The translations under genes were made by a program, and so were the position numbers. Below are positions 9,499 to 17,970 of a stretch of 64,000 bases of DNA, one piece after another. The notes below the pieces were generated by a model. It searched no databases, was not told the DNA's origin, and was given only the letters and a program-made list of their open reading frames with translations. Origin of the DNA: Thalassobium sp. (GTDB taxonomy: Bacteria > Pseudomonadota > Gammaproteobacteria > Pseudomonadales > Oceanobacteraceae). Numbering within the stretch: the stretch's first letter is position 1; every line of letters begins with the position of its first letter. The stretch is from positions 186,001 to 250,000 of the forward strand of contig NVUW01000004.1 of NCBI GenBank assembly GCA_002733205.1, written 5' to 3'.

Positions 9499-9975
9499 CT
9501 AGTTCTGCCCTGCCTGCTGCGCGGCCTGTAAATCAGCCAGAGCGCGCTCAGCTTTAAGAGCACGTTCTTCAAACTCCACCTGAGCGGTCACATCCTTCTG
9601 GATGCCGATGTAATAAGTCAGCTGGTCATCGTCATTATAAATCGGCGAAATACTCAGCTCATTCCAGAACAGACTGCCATCTTTACGGTAGTTGCGCAGG
9701 ACAACTCTGGAACTCTTGCCATCAACAATCGCGCTGCGGATGGCTGTTAATCCATCCTGATCGCGGTCACCGGCCTGCAAAAAACGGCAATCCTGGTACA
9801 GAATCTCGTCAGCACGATACCCCGTAAGACGTTCAAACGCCTTATTCACGTAGATCAGAATGTTGTCATCGCCTTCCTGCTCTGCGATCACGATGCCGTC
9901 ATTGGATGCATCAACGGCCTTCTTTAACAATTCCAGACTGATCGGGCCCTGCTCATCGTTCAGGTCATTGACCAT
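9499..9975 (-). CDS. Short LOV (PAS) blue-light receptor protein
   Basis: A 158-residue protein made of a single LOV-type PAS domain plus a C-terminal helix. LOV domains bind FMN, and light makes a bond between FMN and a cysteine. That cysteine is present in YQDCRFLQAGDRDQ (about residue 61), and the FMN-contacting NYRKDGSLFWNEL and YYIGIQKDV are also there. It closely resembles what I recall of the short LOV proteins of Pseudomonas putida (PpSB1-LOV). No output domain is present, so it must act through a partner. The ATG at 9975 has a GGAGG ribosome binding site five bases upstream, better than the GTG at 9987. The divergent neighbour is a LitR-like regulator, the likely partner. Confidence 0.9.
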   Translation of the reverse strand: MVNDLNDEQGPISLELLKKAVDASNDGIVIAEQEGDDNILIYVNKAFERLTGYRADEILYQDCRFLQAGDRDQDGLTAIRSAIVDGKSSRVVLRNYRKDGSLFWNELSISPIYNDDDQLTYYIGIQKDVTAQVEFEERALKAERALADLQAAQQAGQN

Positions 9976-10068
9976 GGTCGCCTCCACTATTTAGTCCGCT
10001 CAAGGTAATTTCCATGGTGTTCGCGGTCAAGTATGTCACTCATACCAGCGCTGTTTTTTTACTTTGTG

Positions 10069-10142
10069 TATAAGTACTTATAGAATCTGGGAAATTTCTG
10101 AATAACCTTGTACAGCAATGCCCCGGTACACAATCCGGTACA
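10069..10142. promoter_or_regulatory. Operator region between LOV gene and LitR-like regulator
   Basis: The space between the two divergent genes holds a perfect 14-bp palindrome TATAAGTACTTATA at 10069-10082, plus three GTACA motifs at 10110, 10126 and 10138, the first as TTGTACA. TTGTACA-type sequences are known in promoters under LitR/CarH-type MerR regulators. Binding by the adjacent MerR protein is an inference. Confidence 0.5.
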
Positions 10143-10193
10143 GAAATAACCCCGGCAGTAGCAACAACAAGAGCCAGCGGAGAACCACCGGCG

Positions 10194-11123
10194 ATGTCAA
10201 ACCCCGCAAGCGATCCACACATGGCTTATTTCCCGATCCGGGTAGTATCCAGTGAGACCGGCGTAAACGCCATCACCCTGCGTGCCTGGGAAAGACGTTA
10301 TGGCCTGATTACGCCTAAACGCACCGCCAAAGGACACAGGCTCTATACCGAACAGGATATCCGCCTGATCCGCCAGGTTGTCACCTTACTCAATCGCGGC
10401 ATACCGATATCCCAGGCACAGGCCATGATCAGCAATGGCGAAGAATTACCCGACGCGCCGGTCAACACCCCGACCAAGCCTTCCCAATGGCAACATTACC
10501 GTGAGCGTCTGCATAAGGCCGTACAGGATTTTGACGAGCAACAGGTCGCTGAATTGTTTCACGAAGTCGGCCAGTTTTTTCCGGTTGATGTCGCCATGCG
10601 CTTTCTGTTTATTCCGCTCTATCATCATCTGCGCGATAACGTCAGCCAGACCCTGGGCATGGCGCGCCTGCGTTTTTATGCCGCGATACTGCAATCCCGT
10701 CTGGCAACGCGTCTGACGGAACAATACAGCGATGAGCAGAACAGCGAAGAACAACCCCAGGTATTAATCGCCAACTGCACCTGGGAAGACGACATTCAGC
10801 AATTGCAGTTAGCCATTTTACTGAAGCAACTGGGCCTGCGCCCGCTGTGGTTCAGTGGCATGCTGACCCCGAATCAACTCGCAGAGCTGCTGCAGGCCAA
10901 GCGCTGGCAAGCGGCTTTGTTCCATATTGGTACCGACCAGAACGACATGCAGCTTGGTCAGCTGCAGCGTCTGGCCCGCGAAGGCGGTTTACCTGTTTTT
11001 GTCACCGGTTATAACAGCAACAGCCAGAGCAACTTGCTGGCACATGGTCTGATTACCCTCGGCGATGATACCCACCAGGCGGCCCTGACCATCCGCGACC
11101 TGCTGATGAGCCTGCCTGAATGA
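10194..11123 (+). CDS. MerR-family regulator, class II LitR-like (no B12 histidine)
   Basis: The first 70 residues form a MerR winged helix: IRVVSSETGVNAITLRAWER, then KRTAKGHRLYTEQDI. The remaining 230 residues align in layout with the helical and cobalamin-binding domains of LitR/CarH, but the cobalamin signature Glu-x-x-His is replaced by a stretch reading TWEDDIQQLQLAILLKQLG, with no histidine. That is the feature of class II LitR proteins such as Pseudomonas putida PplR1, which respond to light through a LOV protein rather than B12. The divergent LOV gene supports this. Stop and rsmC start overlap (ATGA). Confidence 0.8.
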   Translation: MSNPASDPHMAYFPIRVVSSETGVNAITLRAWERRYGLITPKRTAKGHRLYTEQDIRLIRQVVTLLNRGIPISQAQAMISNGEELPDAPVNTPTKPSQWQHYRERLHKAVQDFDEQQVAELFHEVGQFFPVDVAMRFLFIPLYHHLRDNVSQTLGMARLRFYAAILQSRLATRLTEQYSDEQNSEEQPQVLIANCTWEDDIQQLQLAILLKQLGLRPLWFSGMLTPNQLAELLQAKRWQAALFHIGTDQNDMQLGQLQRLAREGGLPVFVTGYNSNSQSNLLAHGLITLGDDTHQAALTIRDLLMSLPE

Positions 11124-12121
11124 GCACCGCTGTTTACGAATTACTGTTACGCCACCCTGACCTGATCACTGCCAATACCCTGATTGTCGGAGCCGAATCG
11201 GATCTGCCCGCCACCTGGCAGGCGCTGCTGAAAAACAGCGGCGCCCAGCTTCTGACCTGGGACTGGCTTACCGCGCAGGCCCATCGCCCGCTGGCTGAGC
11301 CACAGGTACGCTTCGCCATTCCGCAGAGCGGTGACTTCAGTGGCAAGCAGGTGATTTTGCTGTGGCCAAAAGCCAAGCAACAGGCGCAGGCCCTTATTCA
11401 GCTGATGGCAACACAAGTCAGCGAATGCTGGATTGTGGGAGCGAATGACGCCGGCGGCAAAAGCATCGGCAAAGCCTGTGCGGCACTGAGCGACAGCGCC
11501 GAAAAAACCGACTCTGCGCGCCACTGCACTCTGTGGCAACTGCAACTGAAAACAGTTACTGAATTTAACTGGCTGAAACTCGCCCAGTCGTTTAACTGCC
11601 AGCAGCATGCCTTCATGACCCTGCCGGGAGTTTTCAACCACGGTAAACTCGACACCGGTACCGCACTGCTGCTGGAACATGTTCCGGCACCGGCGCACGG
11701 CAAACTGCTGGATCTGGGCTGCGGCTCGGGAGTGATTGGCCTGAGTATGAAAGCCGCCGAACCGGCGCTGGATATCACCCTCGCCGATATTGATGCCTTT
11801 GCCATCCGCAGCAGCCAGCTGAACAGCGCCCGCCTGAATCTGCCGGCCACCATCCTGGCCAGCGACGGTTTGAGTAATCTAGAAGGCAAGTTTGACTACC
11901 TGTTCAGTAACCCGCCCTTTCATCTTGGCAAAGGTACCGACTACGAATTTGCCCGCCGCTTGTTCAGTGAAGCGCGCCAGCATCTGACCCGCGACGGCCA
12001 GATGTGGATTGTTGCCAACCGCCATCTGCCCTATGAAGACTGGGCCGCTGAGCAGTTCCGCCAGGTCGAAATCATGGTGCAGGACAAAGGCTTTAAGCTG
12101 CTCTGCGTGCAGAACGGCTGA
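11120..12121 (+). CDS. rsmC: 16S rRNA (guanine-1207-N2)-methyltransferase RsmC
   Basis: RsmC methylates G1207 of 16S rRNA in the assembled 30S subunit using S-adenosylmethionine. The 333-residue protein has the double layout of the family: a degenerate N-terminal copy and a C-terminal catalytic Rossmann domain with LLDLGCGSGVIGLSMK (about residue 195) and the N2-guanine motif NPPFHLGKG (about residue 264). Its start overlaps the stop of the LitR-like gene, so it is co-transcribed with it, a link that probably only reflects position. Confidence 0.92.
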   Translation: MSTAVYELLLRHPDLITANTLIVGAESDLPATWQALLKNSGAQLLTWDWLTAQAHRPLAEPQVRFAIPQSGDFSGKQVILLWPKAKQQAQALIQLMATQVSECWIVGANDAGGKSIGKACAALSDSAEKTDSARHCTLWQLQLKTVTEFNWLKLAQSFNCQQHAFMTLPGVFNHGKLDTGTALLLEHVPAPAHGKLLDLGCGSGVIGLSMKAAEPALDITLADIDAFAIRSSQLNSARLNLPATILASDGLSNLEGKFDYLFSNPPFHLGKGTDYEFARRLFSEARQHLTRDGQMWIVANRHLPYEDWAAEQFRQVEIMVQDKGFKLLCVQNG

Positions 12122-12138
12122 CCTTATCTGGGAGAGGT

Positions 12139-14235
12139 ATGATGCAGGGAGCCAGCGTTGTCGGTCGGCACTTAAAGCCGTTATTGCTGGTTGCTGCCCT
12201 GCTGGTCGCGCACAGTGCCCAGTCGCTGCCACAACCGCTCAATACCGTCGCCTACCCACAGGAAGTGTATCTGGCGGAAGACTTCCGCTATTACGCGCCT
12301 CAGACCCTGTTCGACCTGCTACAGCGCCTGCCGGGAGTCAGCCTCGGCTGGCAAGCGGACGGCGAGCTGGAAATTCAGCTGCATGGCTTAGCGTCACAGT
12401 ATCTGACACTGCTGATCAATGGCCATCCCTTGCTGGGCGGTGCCGGTAACAGCAGCCTGAATACCCGCCAGATTCCTGCCAGCCTGGTCCATCATATTGA
12501 AATTGACCGTAACTCACGCGCCGATTTAGATGCCGGTGGTGGTGGGGCAGGAACCATCAATGTGGTGCTGAACAACCCTGATGGAGGCAATCAATTACAG
12601 ATCAGTACCGGCGGTGAAGCACTGAATGCGCAGCTGGCCGGTTCCATTCAGCTACTGAGCGGTGAATCGCCATTGCGTCTCAGCGCTGAACGCCGCGTAG
12701 CCCGTCAGAACAGCGAAGGCTTCAGCCGCACTCCCGCCGGCAATGGTGACTGGCGCCAACAGACCCGCGATCTCAGTCGCAGTCTGCTGCTCAGCTTCGA
12801 CACCCTGCTCAACGACCGCCACCCATTGCACCTGTACGCCCTGTACCTGCAAGCCGACAACGACGACCGCCTGCAGGGCGTACATCCGCTGAACAGTCCC
12901 AACACACTGCAAACACCGCAACTGACCGACAGCAACGTAGAGCGATACAGTGAGCGCATCACCCAGCGCCTGGGCGGAAACCTGCGTCTTAACTGGCAGC
13001 ATCTGTCTCTGGATGCGTTTTTCGTCGCCGAACAGTTTGATCAGGACATCCGCCTGAGCCACGACAATCCTCTGTCAGTCGCTCAGACCAACCAGATCGA
13101 CGACAGCCGCTATCAATTCGGCTGGCAGCTAAACGAGATGCTGAACGAACACCGCTGGAGCATTGGCCTCAGCATGCAACAGATGAAGCGCATCAATAAC
13201 AGCCTGAGCAACGCCATTCTGACCAGTAATAACGATCGCAGCGGCCTGCCGTATAATTTTGACTACAAAGAAAACCGTCTCAGCGCCTTTGCCCTCGATC
13301 GCTGGCAACTGACGCCCAACACTCTGTTTGAAGCCGGTGTTCATATGAGCACCTACGAGCTCAGCCAGGACTCCTTCGTCGCCGATGGCAACTCCGGTAT
13401 TTCCACCGACACCCACTGGCTGCCCAGCGTTCACCTGCTGCATCATCTCGACAATAAACGCCGCCTGCGCCTGAGCATGAGCCAGAACACCCGCGAGCCT
13501 GAAATAACCGACCGTATTCCCCATGAGTTCCGCCAGGGCAACACGCTCTGGCGCGGCAATGGCGAACTTGAAGCCGAACTGATCAGTAATATTGATATTG
13601 GCTACGAACATAACTTCCGCGCCAGCAGTGACAGCCGCGCCGACCGCCACAGCGGACTCTACCTGCGTGCGTTCCAGCGTATTATCAATCAGGCCATACT
13701 GCAGACCACGCGCCGTGAGACCGACAGCGATGGCATCACTGAACTGACCATACTGCGGCCCCAGAACAGCGCTGGCAGCGCCATATTGCGCGGAGCGGAG
13801 CTGGATATAGAAGTGCCTCTGAACGATCACCATCTGAGTCTGGAGCTGGGTGGCGGTGTTTATCGCTCCGACGTACAGGCCACCGCCGAACTGCCCTATC
13901 GCCACAGATTACCCAATCAACCGGATTACATGGCCCGTATCGGCGTGCAGCAACGGATCAATGATACCTGGCGGCACGGCGTCTGCTGGCGGGTACAAGG
14001 CGGCAGTGAACAGATACTGCCCGCCCCCCTCAGCAGCGATGGCTACATCACCCAGGACACCAGTGATGCGCAGAACCTCGACCTGTACACCGAGTACCAA
14101 TGGAATCGCCGCTGGCGGGGGCTCGCAACCCTTAACCTGACGCCCGGTGCCAGTCCGTTTATCCGCCAGGATGGCATCCGTCAGTATCAGAATCTGAAAC
14201 CTCTGTGGTATCTCACCGTACAAGGACAATTCTGA
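12139..14235 (+). CDS. TonB-dependent receptor, outer-membrane barrel
   Basis: A 698-residue outer-membrane protein. A signal peptide (about residues 1-30) precedes a plug domain with LFDLLQRLPGVSLGW, YLTLLINGHPLLGG and AGTINVVLNN; the rest is an alternating beta-barrel ending in ...LTVQGQF with the terminal Phe needed for barrel insertion. The plug is short and of the type seen in FepA-like and related receptors; the substrate is unknown. It follows rsmC by 17 bp with its own ribosome binding site GGGAGAGGT. Confidence 0.85.
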   Translation: MMQGASVVGRHLKPLLLVAALLVAHSAQSLPQPLNTVAYPQEVYLAEDFRYYAPQTLFDLLQRLPGVSLGWQADGELEIQLHGLASQYLTLLINGHPLLGGAGNSSLNTRQIPASLVHHIEIDRNSRADLDAGGGGAGTINVVLNNPDGGNQLQISTGGEALNAQLAGSIQLLSGESPLRLSAERRVARQNSEGFSRTPAGNGDWRQQTRDLSRSLLLSFDTLLNDRHPLHLYALYLQADNDDRLQGVHPLNSPNTLQTPQLTDSNVERYSERITQRLGGNLRLNWQHLSLDAFFVAEQFDQDIRLSHDNPLSVAQTNQIDDSRYQFGWQLNEMLNEHRWSIGLSMQQMKRINNSLSNAILTSNNDRSGLPYNFDYKENRLSAFALDRWQLTPNTLFEAGVHMSTYELSQDSFVADGNSGISTDTHWLPSVHLLHHLDNKRRLRLSMSQNTREPEITDRIPHEFRQGNTLWRGNGELEAELISNIDIGYEHNFRASSDSRADRHSGLYLRAFQRIINQAILQTTRRETDSDGITELTILRPQNSAGSAILRGAELDIEVPLNDHHLSLELGGGVYRSDVQATAELPYRHRLPNQPDYMARIGVQQRINDTWRHGVCWRVQGGSEQILPAPLSSDGYITQDTSDAQNLDLYTEYQWNRRWRGLATLNLTPGASPFIRQDGIRQYQNLKPLWYLTVQGQF

Positions 14236-14309
14236 CGCTGACAAAGGTCTGGTTACAAAATAGTTTTCCGTTTAAAAACAGAGTATTAGAGAAAAGATAA
14301 GCGCCAGAG

Positions 14310-14440
14310 CAGCCACGTGGCAAACATCCGGCGGCCGGTTGCCCGGCGACGCAGCTAGGCTTGGTTCGTCGACTCTTTACAGGCCTGATTCACAGGCCTC
14401 GCCCACGAGCCCAATCAACGATCAATCTCTGTGAGGATAC
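14310..14440 (+). other. Structured leader region before a small membrane-protein gene
   Basis: This stretch holds several inverted repeats: GGCAA at 14319 can pair with TTGCC near 14339, with an inner CCGG/CCGG stem, and AGGCCTG...CAGGCCT at 14381-14399 makes a second hairpin. There is no T-run, so these are not simple terminators. The words GGCAAAC and GACGCA recall c-di-GMP-I riboswitches, but the rest of that fold is not evident. Described only as a structured leader. Confidence 0.3.
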
Positions 14441-14444
14441 CGCC

Positions 14445-14579
14445 ATGATGACCTACAGCCTGCTTGCCTGCTTATTACTCGGTGGTTGCTTGTTCGCTTG
14501 CCTGCAACGCGCAGGACGCACGTTGCTGCCGCAGGAAATCCCTCTGGATAAAACGCAAGATGATCAGCGCTTTCGCTGA
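14445..14579 (+). CDS. Small single-span membrane protein
   Basis: A 44-codon gene starting at ATG 14445 with GTGAGGATA as ribosome binding site. Residues 3-22 (TYSLLACLLLGGCLFACLQ) are a membrane helix or an uncleaved signal; the tail is charged (DKTQDDQRFR). The cysteine in LLGGC could be a lipobox but the context is not typical. Family not recognised. The translation signal and long leader make it more likely real than chance. Confidence 0.5.
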   Translation: MMTYSLLACLLLGGCLFACLQRAGRTLLPQEIPLDKTQDDQRFR

Positions 14580-14610
14580 CAGACCGATGCAGTGAACCCA
14601 GATGAGCAAC

Positions 14611-15777
14611 TTATGCGGACAAGGACGTTCGCGGCATGCGCAACAAAACCACCAGCAGCAGCAATAGCGCCGGAATTGTTGTCAGCAGCAGCCCCTGCCA
14701 GCCAATCAGCAGAACCACCGCACCGGAAGCCAGCGCACCTATCGCCTGCGCACCGAAAACCGCCAGATCATTAACGCCCTGCACCCGTGTTGCTTCCGCT
14801 GGACGGTAGCACTGACTGAGCAAGGATGTCCCCGCCACAAACAGCAGATTCCACCCCAACCCCAGCAACACCAATCCCAACCAATAGTGCAATATGGTCT
14901 GATCAAACCAGGCAATGACCAGGCACGCAACCATCACCATCAGTCCGGTCATAATCATCCACCAGTGCCCGGCCCAGCGGATAAGATGACCCGAGATCAG
15001 CGACGGCAGAAACATGGCCGCGATATGGCTCTGAATCACCCATTTGGCATCGCTCAGGGCGTAGCCCATGCCTTCTGTCATGCTCAGCGGCGTTGCCGTC
15101 ATAATGTAAGCCATCACCCCGTAAGCACAGGCCGCAGACAACATTGCCAGCCATAACACCGGCTGCTGCAGAAGTTCGTGCAAAGGGCGGGCCGCCGCCA
15201 CTTGCTGACTGTCCGCTGCTTTCTGCTGCGGCATAAACCACCAGAGCACCACACCCGCCAGAACAAAGAACAGCGCCAGCCCGGTAAAGGACGCGGCAAA
15301 TCCCCACTGCGGCCACCATGCCGCCAAACGGGTCAACTCAGGACCGAGAAACGCCGAAACAATGCCTGCCAGCAACAGACGCGCCGCGACCACGGGCGTC
15401 TGTACCGCCGGCACCGCCGCCATCGCGACAAAGCGGAACTGCTGCACAACCGCCCCTACAGCACCAAAACACAAAGCGCTGAAGGTAAAGGCCCAAAACG
15501 ACTGCACATGCACAGACCAGGCGGCGGCAATGGCAGCACAGGAACCGAACAGCATGGCGTTTAAAAACAGAGGACGGCGGCCAAAACGGCCAGCCAGTTG
15601 TGAGGCGGGCAACACCGCCAGTGCGGTTCCCATAATCATGGCCGCGACCGGCAGCGTGGAAAGTCGCGGATCAGAATGCAGCTGACTGCCGATGATACCA
15701 CCGGCAAAAACCATCAATGGTGCGGCACTCAGAGCCAGCGCCTGTGCCAGCATCAATCCCCAGATTAAAACCGGCAC
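14611..15777 (-). CDS. MFS transporter
   Basis: An inner-membrane protein of 388 residues with about 12 hydrophobic helices. The loop between helices 2 and 3 carries the major-facilitator motif as ASQLAGRFGRRPLF. The family exports or imports small molecules by proton antiport; substrate cannot be told. It lies 25 bp downstream of speD on the same strand, so it may be co-expressed with polyamine synthesis, but a polyamine substrate would be speculation. Confidence 0.85.
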   Translation of the reverse strand: MPVLIWGLMLAQALALSAAPLMVFAGGIIGSQLHSDPRLSTLPVAAMIMGTALAVLPASQLAGRFGRRPLFLNAMLFGSCAAIAAAWSVHVQSFWAFTFSALCFGAVGAVVQQFRFVAMAAVPAVQTPVVAARLLLAGIVSAFLGPELTRLAAWWPQWGFAASFTGLALFFVLAGVVLWWFMPQQKAADSQQVAAARPLHELLQQPVLWLAMLSAACAYGVMAYIMTATPLSMTEGMGYALSDAKWVIQSHIAAMFLPSLISGHLIRWAGHWWMIMTGLMVMVACLVIAWFDQTILHYWLGLVLLGLGWNLLFVAGTSLLSQCYRPAEATRVQGVNDLAVFGAQAIGALASGAVVLLIGWQGLLLTTIPALLLLLVVLLRMPRTSLSA

Positions 15778-15802
15778 AGCAGTCTCCTTAGACTTGTTAA
15801 AA

Positions 15803-16594
15803 TTATGGCATGTTGCGGGAGTAGAAAATCTCTAACATTTCTTTGCGCAGTTTGGCTTCTACTTCAGTACGTTCCGCAGCATCCATGGTTTTTACACCTT
15901 CACCGAACAGGTAATTATCCAGCTCAAAATCTTTCAGCAGCATTTTGGTGTGGAAGGTATTTTCCTGGTACACGTTCACGTCGATCATCTGATAGGCGTT
16001 ACGGGTGTCTTCGGTCAGATACTTCTGGATGGAGTTGATGTTGTGATCGATATAATGTTTCACACCATCGACATCACGGGTAAAGCCGCGCACGCGGTAA
16101 TCAACGGTAACAATGTCAGAATCAAAGCTGTGAATCAGGTAATTCAGCGCTTTCAGCGGTGAAATCAGACCACAGGTAGAAACGTCGATATCGGCACGGA
16201 ACGTCGAGATACCACCATGCGGATGACTCTCCGGGTAGGTGTGCACGGTCACGTGGCTTTTATCGAGATGCGCAACCACGGTATCACGCAGCGGGCCGGG
16301 TTTTTCCTGCATCAGGTCTTCGCTGGGCGGCAATTCATGCTCGGCCACCAGAATAGTCACACTGGCACCCTGCGGGTCGTAATCCTGACGCGCGATGTTA
16401 AGGATATTCGCGCCGATGATATCAACAACGTCTGTCAGAATTTTTGTCAGACGATCTGCACTGTACAACTCATCGATGTACTCAATATATTCCTGACGCT
16501 CTTTTTCTGTCTTGGTGTAACAGATATCGTAAATATTAAAGCTCAGGGATTTGGTCAGATTGTTGAAACCATGCAACCGCAATTTATTGTTCAA
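15803..16594 (-). CDS. speD: S-adenosylmethionine decarboxylase proenzyme
   Basis: SpeD makes decarboxylated SAM, the aminopropyl donor for spermidine. It is made as a proenzyme that cuts itself before a serine, which becomes a pyruvoyl cofactor; that site is visible in [18 protein letters not shown]. It is of the long Escherichia coli type, 263 residues here. I chose a TTG start at 16594 because the protein then begins [19 protein letters not shown], matching the E. coli N-terminus, and GAGG lies eight bases upstream. No ATG or GTG is available nearby, so a weak TTG start may keep expression low. The speD-osmC-vfr-trpCDG neighbourhood is the Pseudomonas one. Confidence 0.94.
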   Translation of the reverse strand: MNNKLRLHGFNNLTKSLSFNIYDICYTKTEKERQEYIEYIDELYSADRLTKILTDVVDIIGANILNIARQDYDPQGASVTILVAEHELPPSEDLMQEKPGPLRDTVVAHLDKSHVTVHTYPESHPHGGISTFRADIDVSTCGLISPLKALNYLIHSFDSDIVTVDYRVRGFTRDVDGVKHYIDHNINSIQKYLTEDTRNAYQMIDVNVYQENTFHTKMLLKDFELDNYLFGEGVKTMDAAERTEVEAKLRKEMLEIFYSRNMP

Positions 16595-16632
16595 TAGTTC
16601 ATCCTCACACAACCGCGCGAACGGGTTTGGTT

Positions 16633-17055
16633 TTACTCAGATTCAATCACAGCGAAACTATGAGTGATTTCCACACCACCCTGCTCCAGCATAATGGAAG
16701 CCGAGCAATACTTTTCTGCCGACAGCTTCACTGCCCGCTCCACCGCCGACTCTTTCAGAGCCCGGCCGGTTACTTTGAAGTGCACATGAATTTTGGTGAA
16801 CACACTGGGCACCGCATCAGCACGTTCAGCTTCAATTTCAGCGACACAATCGCTGACCGCCAGACGCTGTTTCGTCAGAATGCTCATCACATCAAAGCTG
16901 GTACAGCCACCCAGGCCCAGCAACAGCATTTCCATCGGACGAATGCCCATATTGCGGCCACCGTGGTCCGCCGGCCCGTCCATAACAACGGCATGGCCGC
17001 TGCCGGACTCGCCGATAAACATGGCATTATCAACCCACTTAACCGTTGCTTTCAT
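16633..17055 (-). CDS. OsmC family protein (YhfA type)
   Basis: A 140-residue OsmC-fold protein. OsmC relatives reduce organic peroxides with two cysteines; here they are in [14 protein letters not shown] (about residue 44) and EKYCSASIM (about residue 108), both present. The start [10 protein letters not shown] at 17055 matches E. coli YhfA. The YhfA branch has no proven substrate. It lies upstream of speD on the same strand, 38 bp apart, and divergent from vfr. Confidence 0.88.
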   Translation of the reverse strand: MKATVKWVDNAMFIGESGSGHAVVMDGPADHGGRNMGIRPMEMLLLGLGGCTSFDVMSILTKQRLAVSDCVAEIEAERADAVPSVFTKIHVHFKVTGRALKESAVERAVKLSAEKYCSASIMLEQGGVEITHSFAVIESE

Positions 17056-17237
17056 TCTGGCCCCTGAGGTCTGACTGGAAAAAACGCGGAGGTTACCATA
17101 CCCGGGGGCCGGGGATAAATCGTCAGAGATCAAAAAAGCCTGATAGACAGCCAAAGAGGCCGTCGTGGCATAACGGTTCACCTTCGCACGCTAATGAGTG
17201 ATAATCAGTGGTCGATTACCGGATCGGATGCCTGAGC

Positions 17238-17876
17238 ATGAGCCTTCCCCAAGCGCCATCGAAACACCAACACCTCCTGGACTTCCTGTCACACTGCCAC
17301 AAGAGGCGTTACCCTGCCCGCTCGACACTGATTTATGCGGGCGAAGAAAGCGATACGCTGTTTTACCTGATGAAAGGCTCCGTTACCGTCATTATTGAAG
17401 ACAGTGACGGCCGCGAGATGATCATGGCGTATCTGAATGAAGGCGACTTTTTTGGTGAGATGGGGCTGTTTGATGATCAGCAGCCACCACGCACCGCCTG
17501 GGTAAAAGCCAAGACCGAATGCGAAGTGGCCGAGATCAGTTACGCCAAATCGCAGGAACTGGTCAAACAAGACCCTCAGCTGCTGTTTCATATTTTCCGC
17601 CAAATGGCCAATCGCTTGAGCCGCACAACCCGTAAGGCCGGCGACCTCGCCTTCCTGGATGTGACCGGTCGGGTAGCAGGAACGTTGCTCGATTTATGCA
17701 AACAACCGGACGCCATGACCCATCCCGATGGCATGCAGATTAAAATCACCCGCCAGGAGATCGGCCGCATTGTCGGCTGTTCTCGTGAAATGGTGGGCCG
17801 GGTTCTGAAAGATCTGGAAGAACAGGGTCTGGTTTCGGTGAAGGGTAAAACCATGGTGGTGTTCGGCACCCGCTGA
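17238..17876 (+). CDS. vfr: cAMP-binding regulator Vfr/CRP
   Basis: Global cAMP-responsive transcription factor of 212 residues. The N-terminal cyclic-nucleotide domain has [10 protein letters not shown] and the [19 protein letters not shown] segment; the C-terminal winged helix [20 protein letters not shown] is nearly identical to Pseudomonas Vfr and E. coli CRP, so it should bind the same TGTGA-type sites. ATG 17238 was chosen as it matches the Vfr start; an in-frame codon at 17208 adds ten unrelated residues. Linked to osmC-like/speD and trpC as in Pseudomonas aeruginosa. Confidence 0.93.
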   Translation: MSLPQAPSKHQHLLDFLSHCHKRRYPARSTLIYAGEESDTLFYLMKGSVTVIIEDSDGREMIMAYLNEGDFFGEMGLFDDQQPPRTAWVKAKTECEVAEISYAKSQELVKQDPQLLFHIFRQMANRLSRTTRKAGDLAFLDVTGRVAGTLLDLCKQPDAMTHPDGMQIKITRQEIGRIVGCSREMVGRVLKDLEEQGLVSVKGKTMVVFGTR

Positions 17877-17970
17877 ACCCACCCGCCGGGCAAAGAAAAA
17901 CTCATCCGCTACAGCGAATACTGCCGCCCTGTTCTAAACTCAGTAAATTACTCATTTTACGGAGCCGGTT

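Noticed and set aside
13129-13905. 258-codon frame antisense to the TonB receptor
   Set aside because: Shadow of a beta-barrel gene; Gly/Ala/Val-rich translation without motifs.
14310-14400. c-di-GMP-I (GEMM) riboswitch
   Set aside because: GGCAAAC and GACGCA are present, but the stem between them lacks the GNRA-capped helix and the later receptor helix was not found. Kept only as a structured leader.
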